A stretch of DNA of 44,937 nt, taken from positions 1-44,937 of the forward strand of contig JAHBSF010000043.1 of NCBI GenBank assembly GCA_019639255.1, read 5' to 3'. Made by a program: the position numbers and the translations under genes. The notes beneath the pieces are model-generated. The model had not been told where the DNA came from. It was given only the letters and a program-made list of their open reading frames with translations, and searched no databases. Shown in pieces: positions 1 through 8,807 of the stretch; positions within the stretch are counted from its first letter, which is position 1; each line of letters begins with the position of its first letter. The DNA comes from Acidobacteriota bacterium (lineage in GTDB: Bacteria; Acidobacteriota; Blastocatellia; RBC074).

Positions 1-104
1 GTAACGAAAATTACGGAATGGTTGAATGTTTCCGTCCATTCCGTCTTTTTTCGTTTGTTCCGTTATCTCTCTTGTTGTCTCACGCTTTCTACCAAGCTGC
101 CAGG
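1..104. repeat. Palindromic repeat, copy cut by window start
   Basis: Loop and right arm of the dispersed palindrome: tandem TTCCG/TTTCG units run into GTTCCGTTATCTCTCTT at about 67-84. The flank TGTCTCACGCTTT(C/G)TACCA that follows is shared with the copies at 33.9 kb and 36.4 kb. The left arm lies outside the window. The repeat ends just upstream of higB. Confidence 0.8.
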
Positions 105-142
105 AAGTTGCCGTATTACGCGGCGCGTAATATGATTGAGAC

Positions 143-421
143 GTGATCCAGTCGTTCAAGTGCAAGGATACACTGGCGCTCTACGAGGGAAAGAGCCCCC
201 GTCGATTCAAATCGTTCGCCTCGGTCGCGGAGCGCAAGCTCGCGCAATTGGATGCCGCGCAGACGCTGGACTTTCTGAAGGCGCCGCCGGGGAATCGGCT
301 GGAGGCGCTCAAGGGGGATCGAAAGGGACGGTACAGCATCCGCATCAACGATCAGTGGCGAGTTTGCTTTGTTTGGACCGAGGCTGGTCCGGCGGAGGTG
401 GAGATCGTGGATTACCATTAA
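143..421 (+). CDS. higB: HigB-type toxin (RelE superfamily)
   Basis: A 92-residue protein with the N-terminus of HigB host-killing toxins ([10 protein letters not shown], cf. MI.SF..KDTE) and the late block [17 protein letters not shown], which carries the Arg and aromatic residues of RelE-fold mRNA interferases. Family members cut mRNA at the ribosome; activity here is inferred. The start is GTG with no clear Shine-Dalgarno, chosen because it gives the family N-terminus. The toxin lies upstream of its antitoxin, the typical higBA order, with 37 bases between the stop and the HigA start chosen here. The length is normal and the reading frame intact. Confidence 0.9.
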   Translation: MIQSFKCKDTLALYEGKSPRRFKSFASVAERKLAQLDAAQTLDFLKAPPGNRLEALKGDRKGRYSIRINDQWRVCFVWTEAGPAEVEIVDYH

Positions 422-458
422 GATTATGACTGATAAGATTACGGCTAAAGGAGGCGGT

Positions 459-767
459 ATGGCACGTCCGGTAAACCGTATGCGTCCCGTTCATCCGGGG
501 GAGATCCTGCGTGAGGACTATCTTGTTCCTCTTGGACTGAGCGTTAATGCGCTGTCGGTTGCACTGAACGTTCCGGCGACCCGCATTCACGAGATTGTCA
601 AGGAGCGGCGTGCGGTGACCGCCGACACGGCCGCACGACTGGCCCGGTACTTTGGGGGCGATGCCTCATCGTGGTTGGTCCTGCAAGCCAACTACGATCT
701 GAAGACGTTACCGACTCTTCCTGAGATCGAGCGCCGCGTGCCGGTGCGAAATCCCCTGGCTGCATAA
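459..767 (+). CDS. higA: HigA-type antitoxin, XRE-family HTH
   Basis: A 102-residue HTH protein of the HigA/VapI family. It carries the diagnostic block [20 protein letters not shown] followed by the helix-turn-helix ([20 protein letters not shown]) and the family stretch [16 protein letters not shown]. It should neutralise the preceding toxin and repress the higBA promoter. The start at 459 is fixed by AAAGGAGG at 447-454. The frame is open further upstream, but those residues do not resemble the family. The gene ends about 95 bases before the next start; that gap holds only a worn stretch of palindrome-like TTCCG units. Confidence 0.93.
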   Translation: MARPVNRMRPVHPGEILREDYLVPLGLSVNALSVALNVPATRIHEIVKERRAVTADTAARLARYFGGDASSWLVLQANYDLKTLPTLPEIERRVPVRNPLAA

Positions 768-785
768 TCCGGGTGTGCAAAGCTC

Positions 786-840
786 GTCTACTTTCCGTGA
801 CTTCCGCGTAAATATTTCCGCGCATTTCGCGTTCTCCATT
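786..840. repeat. Degenerate single arm of the palindrome family
   Basis: Spaced units TTTCCGTGACTTCCGCG, ATTTCCGCG and ATTTCGCG resemble the right arms at 8760-8795 and 11873-11915. No matching left arm is visible, so this looks like a decayed half-copy. Confidence 0.4.
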
Positions 841-861
841 CTACAAAGGCAGGAGGAATAT

Positions 862-2253
862 TTGGCATTTCTGCAATTTCTCGGAGCGACGCAAACCGTA
901 ACGGGTTCGCGCCATCTGCTCGAAGTCGGCGACTACAGGGTGCTTGTAGATTGCGGACTTTTTCAGGGTTTGAAGGAATTGCGGCTGCGCAACTGGGATC
1001 GCTTTCCGGTCACGCCGGCTTCGATAAATACCGTGATTCTCACGCACGCGCACATAGACCATACGGGTTATTTGCCGCGGTTTGTGCGCGACGGATTTCA
1101 CGGCGATGTATACGCGACTCCGGCTTCCGTAGAACTTTCGCGCATACTGTTGCCGGATTCGGCCAAGTTGCAGGAAGAAGAAGCCGATTACGCGAATCGT
1201 TCCGGTTACTCCAAACATAAGCCCGCGCTTCCGCTCTATACTGCGCGCAACGCACGCGACGCTCTGAAACTTTTCAAGGCCGTCGGATACGACAAAAGGG
1301 TAGATCTGACCAAAAGGCTCTCGTTCGAGTTTGTAGGCGCCGGTCACATACTGGGTTCGGGATTCGTCAAATTCGAGTTTACCGACGACGACGGATCGGT
1401 AAAAAAGATCGTGGTTACGGGCGACATCGGGCGCTACGACGAGCCGATACTCAACGATCCGGAAACGGTAACCGAAGCGGATTACATAGTCGTTGAATCG
1501 ACCTACGGCGATCGGGAACATCCGGATGTGGACGTGAAGGACCAGCTTGCCGCAATAATCAACGAAACGGTTGCGCGCGGCGGGCACGTGCTTGTGCCCG
1601 CATTCGCCGTCGGCAGGACCCAGCAATTGCTCTACCTGCTGCGCGAGCTTGAAGACGAGCGGCGGATTCCGGTATTGCCGGTTTTCGTCGATTCTCCGAT
1701 GGCGGTGCAGGCTACGAGGCTTTATCTGCGGCACGAAGAGGATCACGACGTGGATATGCAGCGGTTGATGCGCGCCGGGCGCAATCCGCTTGCGACGCAC
1801 GCTTTTCAACTGGCGAAGAGCCGCGACGAATCAAAAGCCGTATCCGCCGCCGAGCGTTCGACGATCGTGATTTCCGCAAGCGGCATGGCTACGGGCGGGC
1901 GAATACTCCACCACATGCGCCGGCGTCTTCCCGATGAGCGCAATACGGTTGTATTCGTGGGGTTTCAGGCCGCCGGCACGCGCGGCCGAAGGCTTGTCGA
2001 CGGCGAGAAGGAAATCAAGATGTTCGGCGAGTGGGTACCGGTGCGGGCGCGTATAGAGAGGCTCGACAATCTGTCGGCGCACGGCGACTGGAAAGAGATA
2101 CTGCGCTGGCTCGGCGGTTTCAAACGCGCGCCGAAACGGGTATTTCTCGTGCACGGCGAACCCGATGCGGCGACGGCGCTGAAGGCCAGAATCGAGGAGC
2201 GCTTCAACTGGCAGGTAGAGATTCCGAACTATCTGGACAAATTCACTGTTTGA
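862..2253 (+). CDS. Beta-CASP metallo-beta-lactamase-fold hydrolase
   Basis: A 463-residue protein of the MBL/beta-CASP nuclease group (TTHA0252/CPSF-73-like), probably a zinc-dependent RNA-processing enzyme in the cytoplasm. Visible motifs in order are the N-terminal GATQTVTGS, the metal motif HAHIDHTG (residues 62-69), [28 protein letters not shown], the beta-CASP block with PVFVDSPMA and [15 protein letters not shown], and the late LSAHGD histidine motif. The start is TTG at 862, set by AGGAGG at 851-856; a longer open frame from 775 would add 29 residues foreign to the family and read through repeat-like DNA. The next gene begins 11 bases after the stop, suggesting co-transcription. Confidence 0.9.
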   Translation: MAFLQFLGATQTVTGSRHLLEVGDYRVLVDCGLFQGLKELRLRNWDRFPVTPASINTVILTHAHIDHTGYLPRFVRDGFHGDVYATPASVELSRILLPDSAKLQEEEADYANRSGYSKHKPALPLYTARNARDALKLFKAVGYDKRVDLTKRLSFEFVGAGHILGSGFVKFEFTDDDGSVKKIVVTGDIGRYDEPILNDPETVTEADYIVVESTYGDREHPDVDVKDQLAAIINETVARGGHVLVPAFAVGRTQQLLYLLRELEDERRIPVLPVFVDSPMAVQATRLYLRHEEDHDVDMQRLMRAGRNPLATHAFQLAKSRDESKAVSAAERSTIVISASGMATGGRILHHMRRRLPDERNTVVFVGFQAAGTRGRRLVDGEKEIKMFGEWVPVRARIERLDNLSAHGDWKEILRWLGGFKRAPKRVFLVHGEPDAATALKARIEERFNWQVEIPNYLDKFTV

Positions 2254-2264
2254 GAGCGGAGAAG

Positions 2265-2807
2265 ATGATCATCGAATTTCACGGCAACAGGCCGAAGATC
2301 GGAAACAACGTGTTTATCGCGCCCACGGCCGTAGTTATCGGCAATGTGGAAATCGGCGACGGCGCAAGCATATGGTACGGAGCGGTGCTGCGCGGCGACG
2401 AGGGGCGCATCGTCATCGGGCCTGAATCCAATGTGCAGGACAATGCCGTGCTGCATACTACGCCCGAACATCCGACCGTACTGGCCGCGCGCGTGACGAT
2501 CGGACACGGCGCGCTGCTCGAAGGCTGTCGCGTAGAGGAAGGCGCGGTTGTGGGAATGGGGGCGATAGTTTTGCACGAAGCCGTAGTGGGCGCGCATTCG
2601 ATGATAGGCGCGGGTGCGGTCGTCACGCCGAAAACGATCATTCCGCCGCGCACGCTTGCAGCCGGTTCGCCCGCATCGGTAAAGAAGGAAATCAGCGGCG
2701 CTGCGCTTCGCTCGATCGAACGCAGCGCGGCGGTGTATGTGGAACTCGCGCATCACTACCGCGTTGAGGGGCTCGGTCAAAGAGAGATGACGGAACAAAC
2801 GAAATGA
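2265..2807 (+). CDS. Gamma-carbonic-anhydrase-like hexapeptide protein
   Basis: A 180-residue left-handed beta-helix protein with hexapeptide repeats from residue 11 to about 150 and a C-terminal helix. It matches the YrdA/PaaY/gamma-CA group. In that family zinc is bound by three His at subunit interfaces. Here H64 (NAVLH) and H81 (IGH) are present, but the third position, His in the usual GHxxxLHGC, is E86 (GHGALLEGC). Classical carbonic anhydrase activity is therefore doubtful. The start ATG follows a weak GGAGAAG. The last residues (REMTEQTK) and the stop are read from the left arm of the palindrome starting at 2780, so the natural C-terminus has been extended or replaced. Confidence 0.88.
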   Translation: MIIEFHGNRPKIGNNVFIAPTAVVIGNVEIGDGASIWYGAVLRGDEGRIVIGPESNVQDNAVLHTTPEHPTVLAARVTIGHGALLEGCRVEEGAVVGMGAIVLHEAVVGAHSMIGAGAVVTPKTIIPPRTLAAGSPASVKKEISGAALRSIERSAAVYVELAHHYRVEGLGQREMTEQTK

Positions 2808-2879
2808 TACGAAATAAACTGAAAAGCAGTCTCCTTTCAGTTTATTTCGTATCATTTCGTTTGTTCCGTCATCTCTCTT
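2780..2879. repeat. Palindromic repeat, perfect 45-bp arms
   Basis: Left arm 2780-2824 and right arm 2835-2879 are perfect reverse complements over 45 bases, with a 10-base loop. This copy has AGAGATGACGG in the left arm and CCGTCATCTCT in the right arm, where most copies have ATAACGG/CCGTTAT. The left arm overlaps the 3' end of the preceding gene. No T-tract follows the stem. Confidence 0.95.
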
Positions 2880-2895
2880 CCGTTAGGCTTCGCGT

Positions 2896-5334
2896 GTGAT
2901 CCCCCGAACTGTTTCACACTATCGGATCATCGATCGGCTCGGCGCGGGCGGAATGGGCGAGGTATATCTGGCGGAGGATACGCGCCTGGGCCGCCGCGTA
3001 GCGCTGAAGCTTCTGCCCGCGCGGTATACATCCGACCCGGACCGCGTGCGGCGCTTCGAGCAGGAGGCGCGCGCCGCATCTGCGCTCAATCATCCGAACA
3101 TCGTCACCATTCACGAAGTCGGCGAAGCCGAGGGGCTTCACTTCATGGTGACCGAATACATCGAGGGCGAAACTCTCAGGCAACTGCTGCGGCACAGGCG
3201 GCCGGGGCTTGCAGAAACGCTCGAAATCGCCGTGCAGGTCGCCGCCGCGCTCACGGCGGCGCACGCAGCCGGAATTGCGCATCGCGACATCAAACCCGAC
3301 AACATAATGATCCGGCCCGACGGTTATGTAAAAGTGCTGGATTTCGGCCTCGCCAAACTGATCGAACCGTCGCATTCGGGACAGGAACCCATACCCGCAG
3401 ATACTTTCGATGGGCCCGCCGGGGATCTGACGGCGACCGCAGCCGGCGTGGTTCTGGGCACGGTGCATTACATGTCGCCCGAGCAGGCGCGGGGCGTGAG
3501 GGTGGATGTGCGCACGGACATCTTCAGTTTCGGAGTGGTTCTGTACGAGATGATCGCCGGGCAACTGCCGTTTGTGGGGGAAACGCGCAGCGACATCATA
3601 GCCGAGATACTGCGCAAACCGGTTGCCGCGCTCAGTTCGTCGGTTTCGGGTCCGGCGCCGGGCGAGCTCGACTGGCTGATTCAGCGAATGCTTGTGAAGG
3701 ATCGCGAGGCGCGCTATCAGGCGGCGCGCAGCCTGCTCGACGATCTCAAGCTGATACGCGAGCGCGTGCTCGGCCGTCAACCGGCTGAGCAAAGCCTCAG
3801 CGCGCAGGCGGATGCGCCTGCCTCCGCCGCCGAAAATCGCAGCGGAGCCGAGCGGCGCACCGATGACGCGGCCAACGCACAGACTCGCCCCATCCGCCGC
3901 CGCAGGTCCCGGCGCGCGATCAATTCGCTGGCCGTGCTGCCGTTTGCCAACGCCGGCACGGACTCGAACGCCGCATTCCTGAGCGACGGCATCACCGAAA
4001 GCGTGATCAACAATCTGTCGCGCTTGCCGCGCCTGCGCGTTATGGCGCGCAGCACGGTTTACAGGTATCAGGGGCGCGCCCACGGCATAGACCCGCTTGC
4101 GGTCGGGCGCGAACTCGGCGTGCGCGCCGTGCTGACGGGGCGCGTAGTCATGATGGGCGACCGGCTGGTGGTGAAGGTAGAACTCGTGGACGCCGATGAC
4201 GGGGCGCATCTTTGGGGCGAGCAGTATGCGCGAAGGCTTGCGGATGTTTTCGAGATCGAAGAACAGCTTTCGCAGGAAATCTCCGATCAGTTGCGGCTGC
4301 GACTTACGGGAGATGAAAAGAAGCGCCTTGCGCGGCGCTACACGGCAAGCAGCGAAGCCTATCAGTCCTACCTCAAGGGGCGGTATTACTGGAATCAGCG
4401 CACGCCGCAGGGATTGAAAAAAGCCATCGAATGTTTTGACGCGGCGATTGCATTCGACCGCGATTATGCGTTGGCTTATGCGGGGCTGGCCGATGCGTAT
4501 TCGCTGCTCGGCATTTATTCGGCGATCCCGGCGCGCGCAGCGATGCCGAAGGCGCGGGCTGCGGCCGAACGCGCGCTTGCAATCGACGAGGAGCTTTCCG
4601 AAGCGCACACGGCGCTTGCCGGAGCTTATGCGTTTTTTGAGTGGAACTGGGAGGGGGCGGAACGCGAGTTTCTGCGCGCCATTCAGCTAAATCCCGCTTC
4701 GGCCGCGGCTCATCACTGGTACGCATCGGTGCTGCTTACGGCGATGGGACGCTTCAGCGAGGCGATGGCCGAACAGCGGCGCGCGAAGGATCTCGAACCG
4801 CTTTCGCTCGTGATCAACACGCATCTGGGCTGGGTGCGTTATCACGCGCGCGATTACGATGGCGCGGTGACGTATTGCCGCGAGGCCCTCGACCTGGACC
4901 CGAACTTCACTCCGGCGCATTTTTACACCGGACTTGCAATGTCGCAGTTGGGGAGGCACGCCGAGGCGGTGGCGACGCTCGAGCACGCGGTTGAACTCTC
5001 GCGCGGCGGAGCGATGATCGCCGGCGGGCTGGGATACGCCCGCGCACGCGCGGGAGACCGCCCGGGAGCCGAACGCGTGCTTGAAGAATTGCAGCGCCAG
5101 TCGTCGCCGCAGCGTTACGTTTCGCCCTTCTATTCGGCGATGGTATACACGGGGCTCGGACGCAAGGAGCCGGCGCTCGATTGTCTGGACCGTACGTGGG
5201 AGGAGAGGTTCTGCTGGCTCGTGTGGCTGAGAACCGAACCGATGTTCGATCCGCTGAGGGATGAACCGCGCTTCGAGGATTTGTTGCGGCGCGTCAACCT
5301 CGCGCATACGACGATGGATACCAGAACTGAATGA
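2896..5334 (+). CDS. Ser/Thr protein kinase with FlgO-like and TPR domains (paralogue 1)
   Basis: An 812-residue protein. The PknB-type kinase domain (about 9-275) has the Gly loop GAGGMGEVY with K38, HRDIKPDN (HRD at 129-131), DFG and the activation segment GTVHYMSPEQARG, so it should be active. A low-complexity linker follows, then a FlgO/TolB-N-like domain (about 339-475; starts SLAVLPFANAG, includes DGITESVINNLS and ELGVRAVLTGRV), then TPR repeats from about 488 to the end. No hydrophobic segment is visible between kinase and FlgO-like parts, so it is predicted to be cytoplasmic, unlike many PknB receptors. The start is GTG 17 bases after the repeat at 2780-2879. The neighbouring gene at 5419 is a close paralogue with the same architecture. 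Confidence 0.92.
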   Translation: MIPRTVSHYRIIDRLGAGGMGEVYLAEDTRLGRRVALKLLPARYTSDPDRVRRFEQEARAASALNHPNIVTIHEVGEAEGLHFMVTEYIEGETLRQLLRHRRPGLAETLEIAVQVAAALTAAHAAGIAHRDIKPDNIMIRPDGYVKVLDFGLAKLIEPSHSGQEPIPADTFDGPAGDLTATAAGVVLGTVHYMSPEQARGVRVDVRTDIFSFGVVLYEMIAGQLPFVGETRSDIIAEILRKPVAALSSSVSGPAPGELDWLIQRMLVKDREARYQAARSLLDDLKLIRERVLGRQPAEQSLSAQADAPASAAENRSGAERRTDDAANAQTRPIRRRRSRRAINSLAVLPFANAGTDSNAAFLSDGITESVINNLSRLPRLRVMARSTVYRYQGRAHGIDPLAVGRELGVRAVLTGRVVMMGDRLVVKVELVDADDGAHLWGEQYARRLADVFEIEEQLSQEISDQLRLRLTGDEKKRLARRYTASSEAYQSYLKGRYYWNQRTPQGLKKAIECFDAAIAFDRDYALAYAGLADAYSLLGIYSAIPARAAMPKARAAAERALAIDEELSEAHTALAGAYAFFEWNWEGAEREFLRAIQLNPASAAAHHWYASVLLTAMGRFSEAMAEQRRAKDLEPLSLVINTHLGWVRYHARDYDGAVTYCREALDLDPNFTPAHFYTGLAMSQLGRHAEAVATLEHAVELSRGGAMIAGGLGYARARAGDRPGAERVLEELQRQSSPQRYVSPFYSAMVYTGLGRKEPALDCLDRTWEERFCWLVWLRTEPMFDPLRDEPRFEDLLRRVNLAHTTMDTRTE

Positions 5335-5400
5335 GAGAATACGGAATGAACGGAATAAACCCAAAGAATCGGGTGTTTTCCGTGCATCCCGCATCCACTG
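5331..5400. repeat. Degenerate palindrome-family copy between the kinases
   Basis: The left side has GAGAATACGGAATGAACGGAA and the right side GTTTTCCGTGCATCCCG, which keep the GGAA/TTCC spacing of the family but have only short complementarity. It begins at the stop codon of the upstream kinase gene. This is probably an old copy. Confidence 0.4.
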
Positions 5401-5418
5401 TCCGCGTTTAGGGAGAAG

Positions 5419-7821
5419 ATGAGGGGTCGGTTCGAACCCGGAACGATGCTATCGCATTACCGCATACTCTCGCGTCTCGGCGCGGGCGGTATGGGCGAAA
5501 TCTATCTTGCGGAGGATACGCGGCTCGGCCGCCGCGTGGCGCTCAAGCTGCTGCCGCCGCAGTTTACGAAAGACGAGGAGCGGGTGCGGCGCTTCGAGCA
5601 GGAAGCGCGCGCAGCCTCGGCTCTCAACCATCCGAACATACTGACGATTTATGAAATCGGCCGCGCCGATGATCTCCACTTCATCGCTACGGAATACATC
5701 GAGGGCGAAACGCTGCGCGAAAGGCTCCGTCGTGCGCTGCCGCCGCTCGATGAAGTAATAGACATCGGAGTCCAGATCGCACAGGCGCTGCAGGCCGCGC
5801 ACGCCGCAGGCATAACGCACCGCGACATCAAACCCGACAACGTGATGCTGCGGCCCGACGGCTACGTAAAGGTGCTCGACTTCGGCCTGGCAAAACTCAC
5901 CGAAACCGCCACGCCCGCAATCGACGCCGAAGCTGCGACGATCCTGCGCGCGGAAACCAATCCCGGAACCGTTATGGGCACGGTGACGCATATGTCGCCG
6001 GAACAGGCGCGCGGATTGCGCGTCGATGCGCGCTCGGACATTTTCTCGCTCGGCGTGGTGCTCTACGAACTCGTTTCCGGCGTATCGCCCTTTGCCGGAC
6101 CTACGGCGAGCGATGTGCTGGCTGCGATACTGCACATAGATCCGGCGCCCGCAGTACGCGCCGGCGAGTCGGCGCCGGAAGAGTTGCAGCGCATCACGGC
6201 GCAGGCGCTCCGGAAGGATTGCGATGAAAGGTATCAGGCGATAGGCGACCTCATCTCGGATCTGAGGGCGCTTCGCAGGCGCCTCGAATTCGACAGGGAA
6301 CTGGCCGAACGCAGCGGCCCGCGCCCCGCGCCTACCGAAGCTCTGGACCCGTTTGCGACCTCGATCGGACAGATGCCCGCTACGACTGCGCGGCGCACGC
6401 GCGTGCGCAAGGCCATAGATTCGCTCGCCGTGCTGCCCCTGCTGAATGCCAGCACCGATCCGAACATCGAATATCTCGCCGACGGCATCACCGAGTGCAT
6501 AATCAACAGCCTGTCGCAGTTGCCGCGATTGAGAGTAGCGCCGCGCGGCACGGTGTTCCGTTATCGCGGGCTGGAAATCGATCCGCAGCGCGCGGGGCGC
6601 GAACTGGGCGTGCGCGCCGTAGTCACCGGGCGCGTTATGGCATTGGGCGATGCGCTCATTGTGCGCACCGAACTCATCGACGTTGCGCAGCAATCGCAGG
6701 TATGGGGCGAGCAGTACAGGCGCAGGCTTACCGACATCTTCACGCTTCAGGAGGAAATCTCGCAGGAAATCAGCGAGAAGCTGCGGCTGAAACTCACAGG
6801 AGAAGAGAAAAAACGCCTCGTCAAACGCTATACCGAAAACAACGAAGCGTATCACCTGTACCTCAAGGGCCGGTATTACACCGGCAAGCGCACGGGCGAA
6901 TGGATTCGCAAGGGAATCGAACACTTTCAGCAGGCCATAGATCTGGACCCGAACTATGCGCTCGCCTACGCGGGCCTTGCCGACGCCTATGCGTTTCTCG
7001 CCTCTTCTACGGGCGGATGGGCGCCGCGCGAGGCGTATCCGAAGGCGAAGGCGGCGGCCGAGCGCGCGCTGGAACTGGATGAAGCATTGGGGGAAGCGCA
7101 CTGTTCGCTCGGGTTTTTCCGCCTGCTTTACGACTGGGATTTCGACGGCGCCGAAAACGAGTTCAAGCGGGCGCTGGAACTGAGCCCGAATTACGCCAAC
7201 GCGCACGATGGATACGGTTTTTATCTGAAGGCTACGGGCCGGCACGAAGCGTCGCTCAAGGCCTGCGAGCGGGCGCAGCGTCTCGACCCGCTGTCGCTGT
7301 TCGCTACGCTCAGTCTGGGCTGGGCGTATTACTTTGCACGGCAGCACGAACGCGCCATAGAGCAGGGGCGCAAGGCTCTCGAACTCGATCCGAACTTCGG
7401 TTTTGCGCACTGGCATCTGGGAATGAACCATCTGCAACTGGGGCGTTATGAAGAAGCCGTAGTGTCGCATCAGCGCGCCGTGCTGCTTGCGGGCGGCGGA
7501 CCTACATTCATCGCGCATCTGGGCCACGCCTACGCGCGCGCAGGCCGCGCCGATCAGGCTCGTCAGGTTCTGGAGGAATTAAAGTCGCTTGCGGAACATC
7601 GCTACGTTTCGTCGTATTTCATCGCGGTAATACATCTGGGGCTTGGAGAGCACGACGAAGCGATGGAATGGCTGGAGCGGGCGTATGAGGAGCGGTCGGG
7701 TTCACTTCCGTTCATCGGCGTCGAGCCTATGCTCGATCCGCTGCGCGGGGACGCGAGGTTCATCGACCTTGCATCGCGCATTCGCCAAGGCGGAGAAAGA
7801 GGCGCAGACAGAGAAGGATGA
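5419..7821 (+). CDS. Ser/Thr protein kinase with FlgO-like and TPR domains (paralogue 2)
   Basis: An 800-residue paralogue of the preceding gene with the same domain order: kinase (about 14-280; GAGGMGEIY, K43, HRDIKPDN, DFG, GTVTHMSPEQARG), linker, FlgO/TolB-N-like domain from about 328 (SLAVLPLLNAS, DGITECIINSLS, ELGVRAVVTGRV), then TPRs from about 476 (KGRYYTGKRTGE). The ATG is preceded by AGGGAGA at 5410-5416. As in its neighbour, no membrane segment is visible. Similarity runs along the whole length, which indicates tandem duplication followed by divergence, strongest in the linker. Substrates and signal are unknown; the TPR region probably serves as a protein-binding scaffold. Confidence 0.92.
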   Translation: MRGRFEPGTMLSHYRILSRLGAGGMGEIYLAEDTRLGRRVALKLLPPQFTKDEERVRRFEQEARAASALNHPNILTIYEIGRADDLHFIATEYIEGETLRERLRRALPPLDEVIDIGVQIAQALQAAHAAGITHRDIKPDNVMLRPDGYVKVLDFGLAKLTETATPAIDAEAATILRAETNPGTVMGTVTHMSPEQARGLRVDARSDIFSLGVVLYELVSGVSPFAGPTASDVLAAILHIDPAPAVRAGESAPEELQRITAQALRKDCDERYQAIGDLISDLRALRRRLEFDRELAERSGPRPAPTEALDPFATSIGQMPATTARRTRVRKAIDSLAVLPLLNASTDPNIEYLADGITECIINSLSQLPRLRVAPRGTVFRYRGLEIDPQRAGRELGVRAVVTGRVMALGDALIVRTELIDVAQQSQVWGEQYRRRLTDIFTLQEEISQEISEKLRLKLTGEEKKRLVKRYTENNEAYHLYLKGRYYTGKRTGEWIRKGIEHFQQAIDLDPNYALAYAGLADAYAFLASSTGGWAPREAYPKAKAAAERALELDEALGEAHCSLGFFRLLYDWDFDGAENEFKRALELSPNYANAHDGYGFYLKATGRHEASLKACERAQRLDPLSLFATLSLGWAYYFARQHERAIEQGRKALELDPNFGFAHWHLGMNHLQLGRYEEAVVSHQRAVLLAGGGPTFIAHLGHAYARAGRADQARQVLEELKSLAEHRYVSSYFIAVIHLGLGEHDEAMEWLERAYEERSGSLPFIGVEPMLDPLRGDARFIDLASRIRQGGERGADREG

Positions 7822-7873
7822 GCGAGCAAACGGACGCGGCGAACCGAAAAGTGCGGGAAGTGCGGTGTTGAGG

Positions 7874-8668
7874 TCAATCCCGCGAACCCTTTGATTTGTG
7901 CGGATCGGGAATGAATCGGCCGCGCACTTTGCGGCTGAGCCGGTCGATGACTACGACGGCTGCAAGCGTGACGATGAGCGCCGTCATCAGGCGGTTGTAC
8001 TGTAGAGCCTGGATGTAGCCTATCAGGTAAAACCCGATTCCGCCCGCGCCGACCATGCCCATAATGGCCGAAGCCCTGACGTTGTATTCGAACATAAACA
8101 GCAGTTGCGCGAGCACTATGTTGGCCGATTCGGGCAGGATCGCCCATCGCGCAAGCTGTATGCGTCCGGCGCCGACTCCGCGCACGGCTTCTATGACTTC
8201 GGCATCGACGCCCTCGAACGCTTCATAAAAAATCTTGCCGAGATACCCGGCGGTGTAAAGCGCAATGCCGAGCGTGCCGGCCCCGGGGCCGAGCCCCACC
8301 GCGACTACAAACACTACGGCCCATAAAATCGCCGGCACGGTGCGAATGAACGCCAGCAGCAATCTTGCCGCGCTCGCCGTCGCCGGCCCGCACAGCAACC
8401 GGTTCGACAAAAGCGCAAGCGGCAAGCCGAGCGCAAATCCGAGCGCTGTACCGGCAAGCGCGATCTGAAGCGTTTCGAGCATCGCCGCCGCTACCTGCGG
8501 CATTACGCTGAAGTCGGGCGGAAACAGATCGCGCAGAAAGATCGACAAGTTGCGTGCGCCTCGCGCAAGCACCTGCGCGTCGAGAAGGCCGACGTTCCAC
8601 AGAGAGATTGTCAGCGCAGCAAGCGCCGCCGCAATAAGTCCTCGCCGTTGCCATGTATTGCGTTGCAT
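7874..8668 (-). CDS. phnE: PhnE-type ABC transporter permease
   Basis: A 264-residue inner-membrane permease with about six hydrophobic segments. It has the EAA-type cytoplasmic loop (about 160-180, EAVRGVGAGRIQLARWAILP) that docks on the ATPase, and the family C-terminal stretch SAIMGMVGAGGIGFYL. With the ATPase and binding protein upstream on the same strand it forms a phosphonate/phosphite-class importer. It is separated from phnC by a copy of the palindrome (8676-8803), so coupling to phnC depends on read-through. The 3' end faces the convergent kinase gene, 52 bases away. The exact substrate (phosphonate, phosphite or another oxyanion) cannot be read from sequence. Confidence 0.88.
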   Translation of the reverse strand: MQRNTWQRRGLIAAALAALTISLWNVGLLDAQVLARGARNLSIFLRDLFPPDFSVMPQVAAAMLETLQIALAGTALGFALGLPLALLSNRLLCGPATASAARLLLAFIRTVPAILWAVVFVVAVGLGPGAGTLGIALYTAGYLGKIFYEAFEGVDAEVIEAVRGVGAGRIQLARWAILPESANIVLAQLLFMFEYNVRASAIMGMVGAGGIGFYLIGYIQALQYNRLMTALIVTLAAVVVIDRLSRKVRGRFIPDPHKSKGSRD

Positions 8669-8675
8669 ATCCGCC

Positions 8676-8803
8676 TTGAATCACTCCATACGACTTCGGG
8701 AGAGGAAAGAGAGATAACGGAACAAACGAAAAAAGACGGAAACTACGGAAATATTCAACATTTCCGTGATTTCCGCTGCTTCCGTGTATTCCGTGGTTAG
8801 TTT
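8676..8803. repeat. Palindromic repeat with extended left flank, inside phn operon
   Basis: The left flank AATCACTCCATACGACTTCG is shared with the copies at 33.8 and 36.3 kb. It is followed by GAGAGATAACGGAACAAACG and, after the loop TTCAAC, a diverged right arm (TTTCCGTGATTTCCGC, TTCCGTGTATTCCGTGG). It sits between phnC and phnE. Confidence 0.85.
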
Positions 8804-8807
8804 TCTT

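Noticed and set aside
5425-5445. GGTTCGAACC resembling a tRNA T-loop
   Set aside because: No acceptor stem or anticodon arm can be paired around it and it lies in the coding start of the second kinase gene.
5449-7527. Very long minus-strand open frame opposite the second kinase gene (similar ones at 2914-4608 and 24769-26520)
   Set aside because: It is the mirror of a high-GC coding region: composition is Arg/His-rich, no family is recognisable, and the opposite strand encodes clear domains with ribosome sites.
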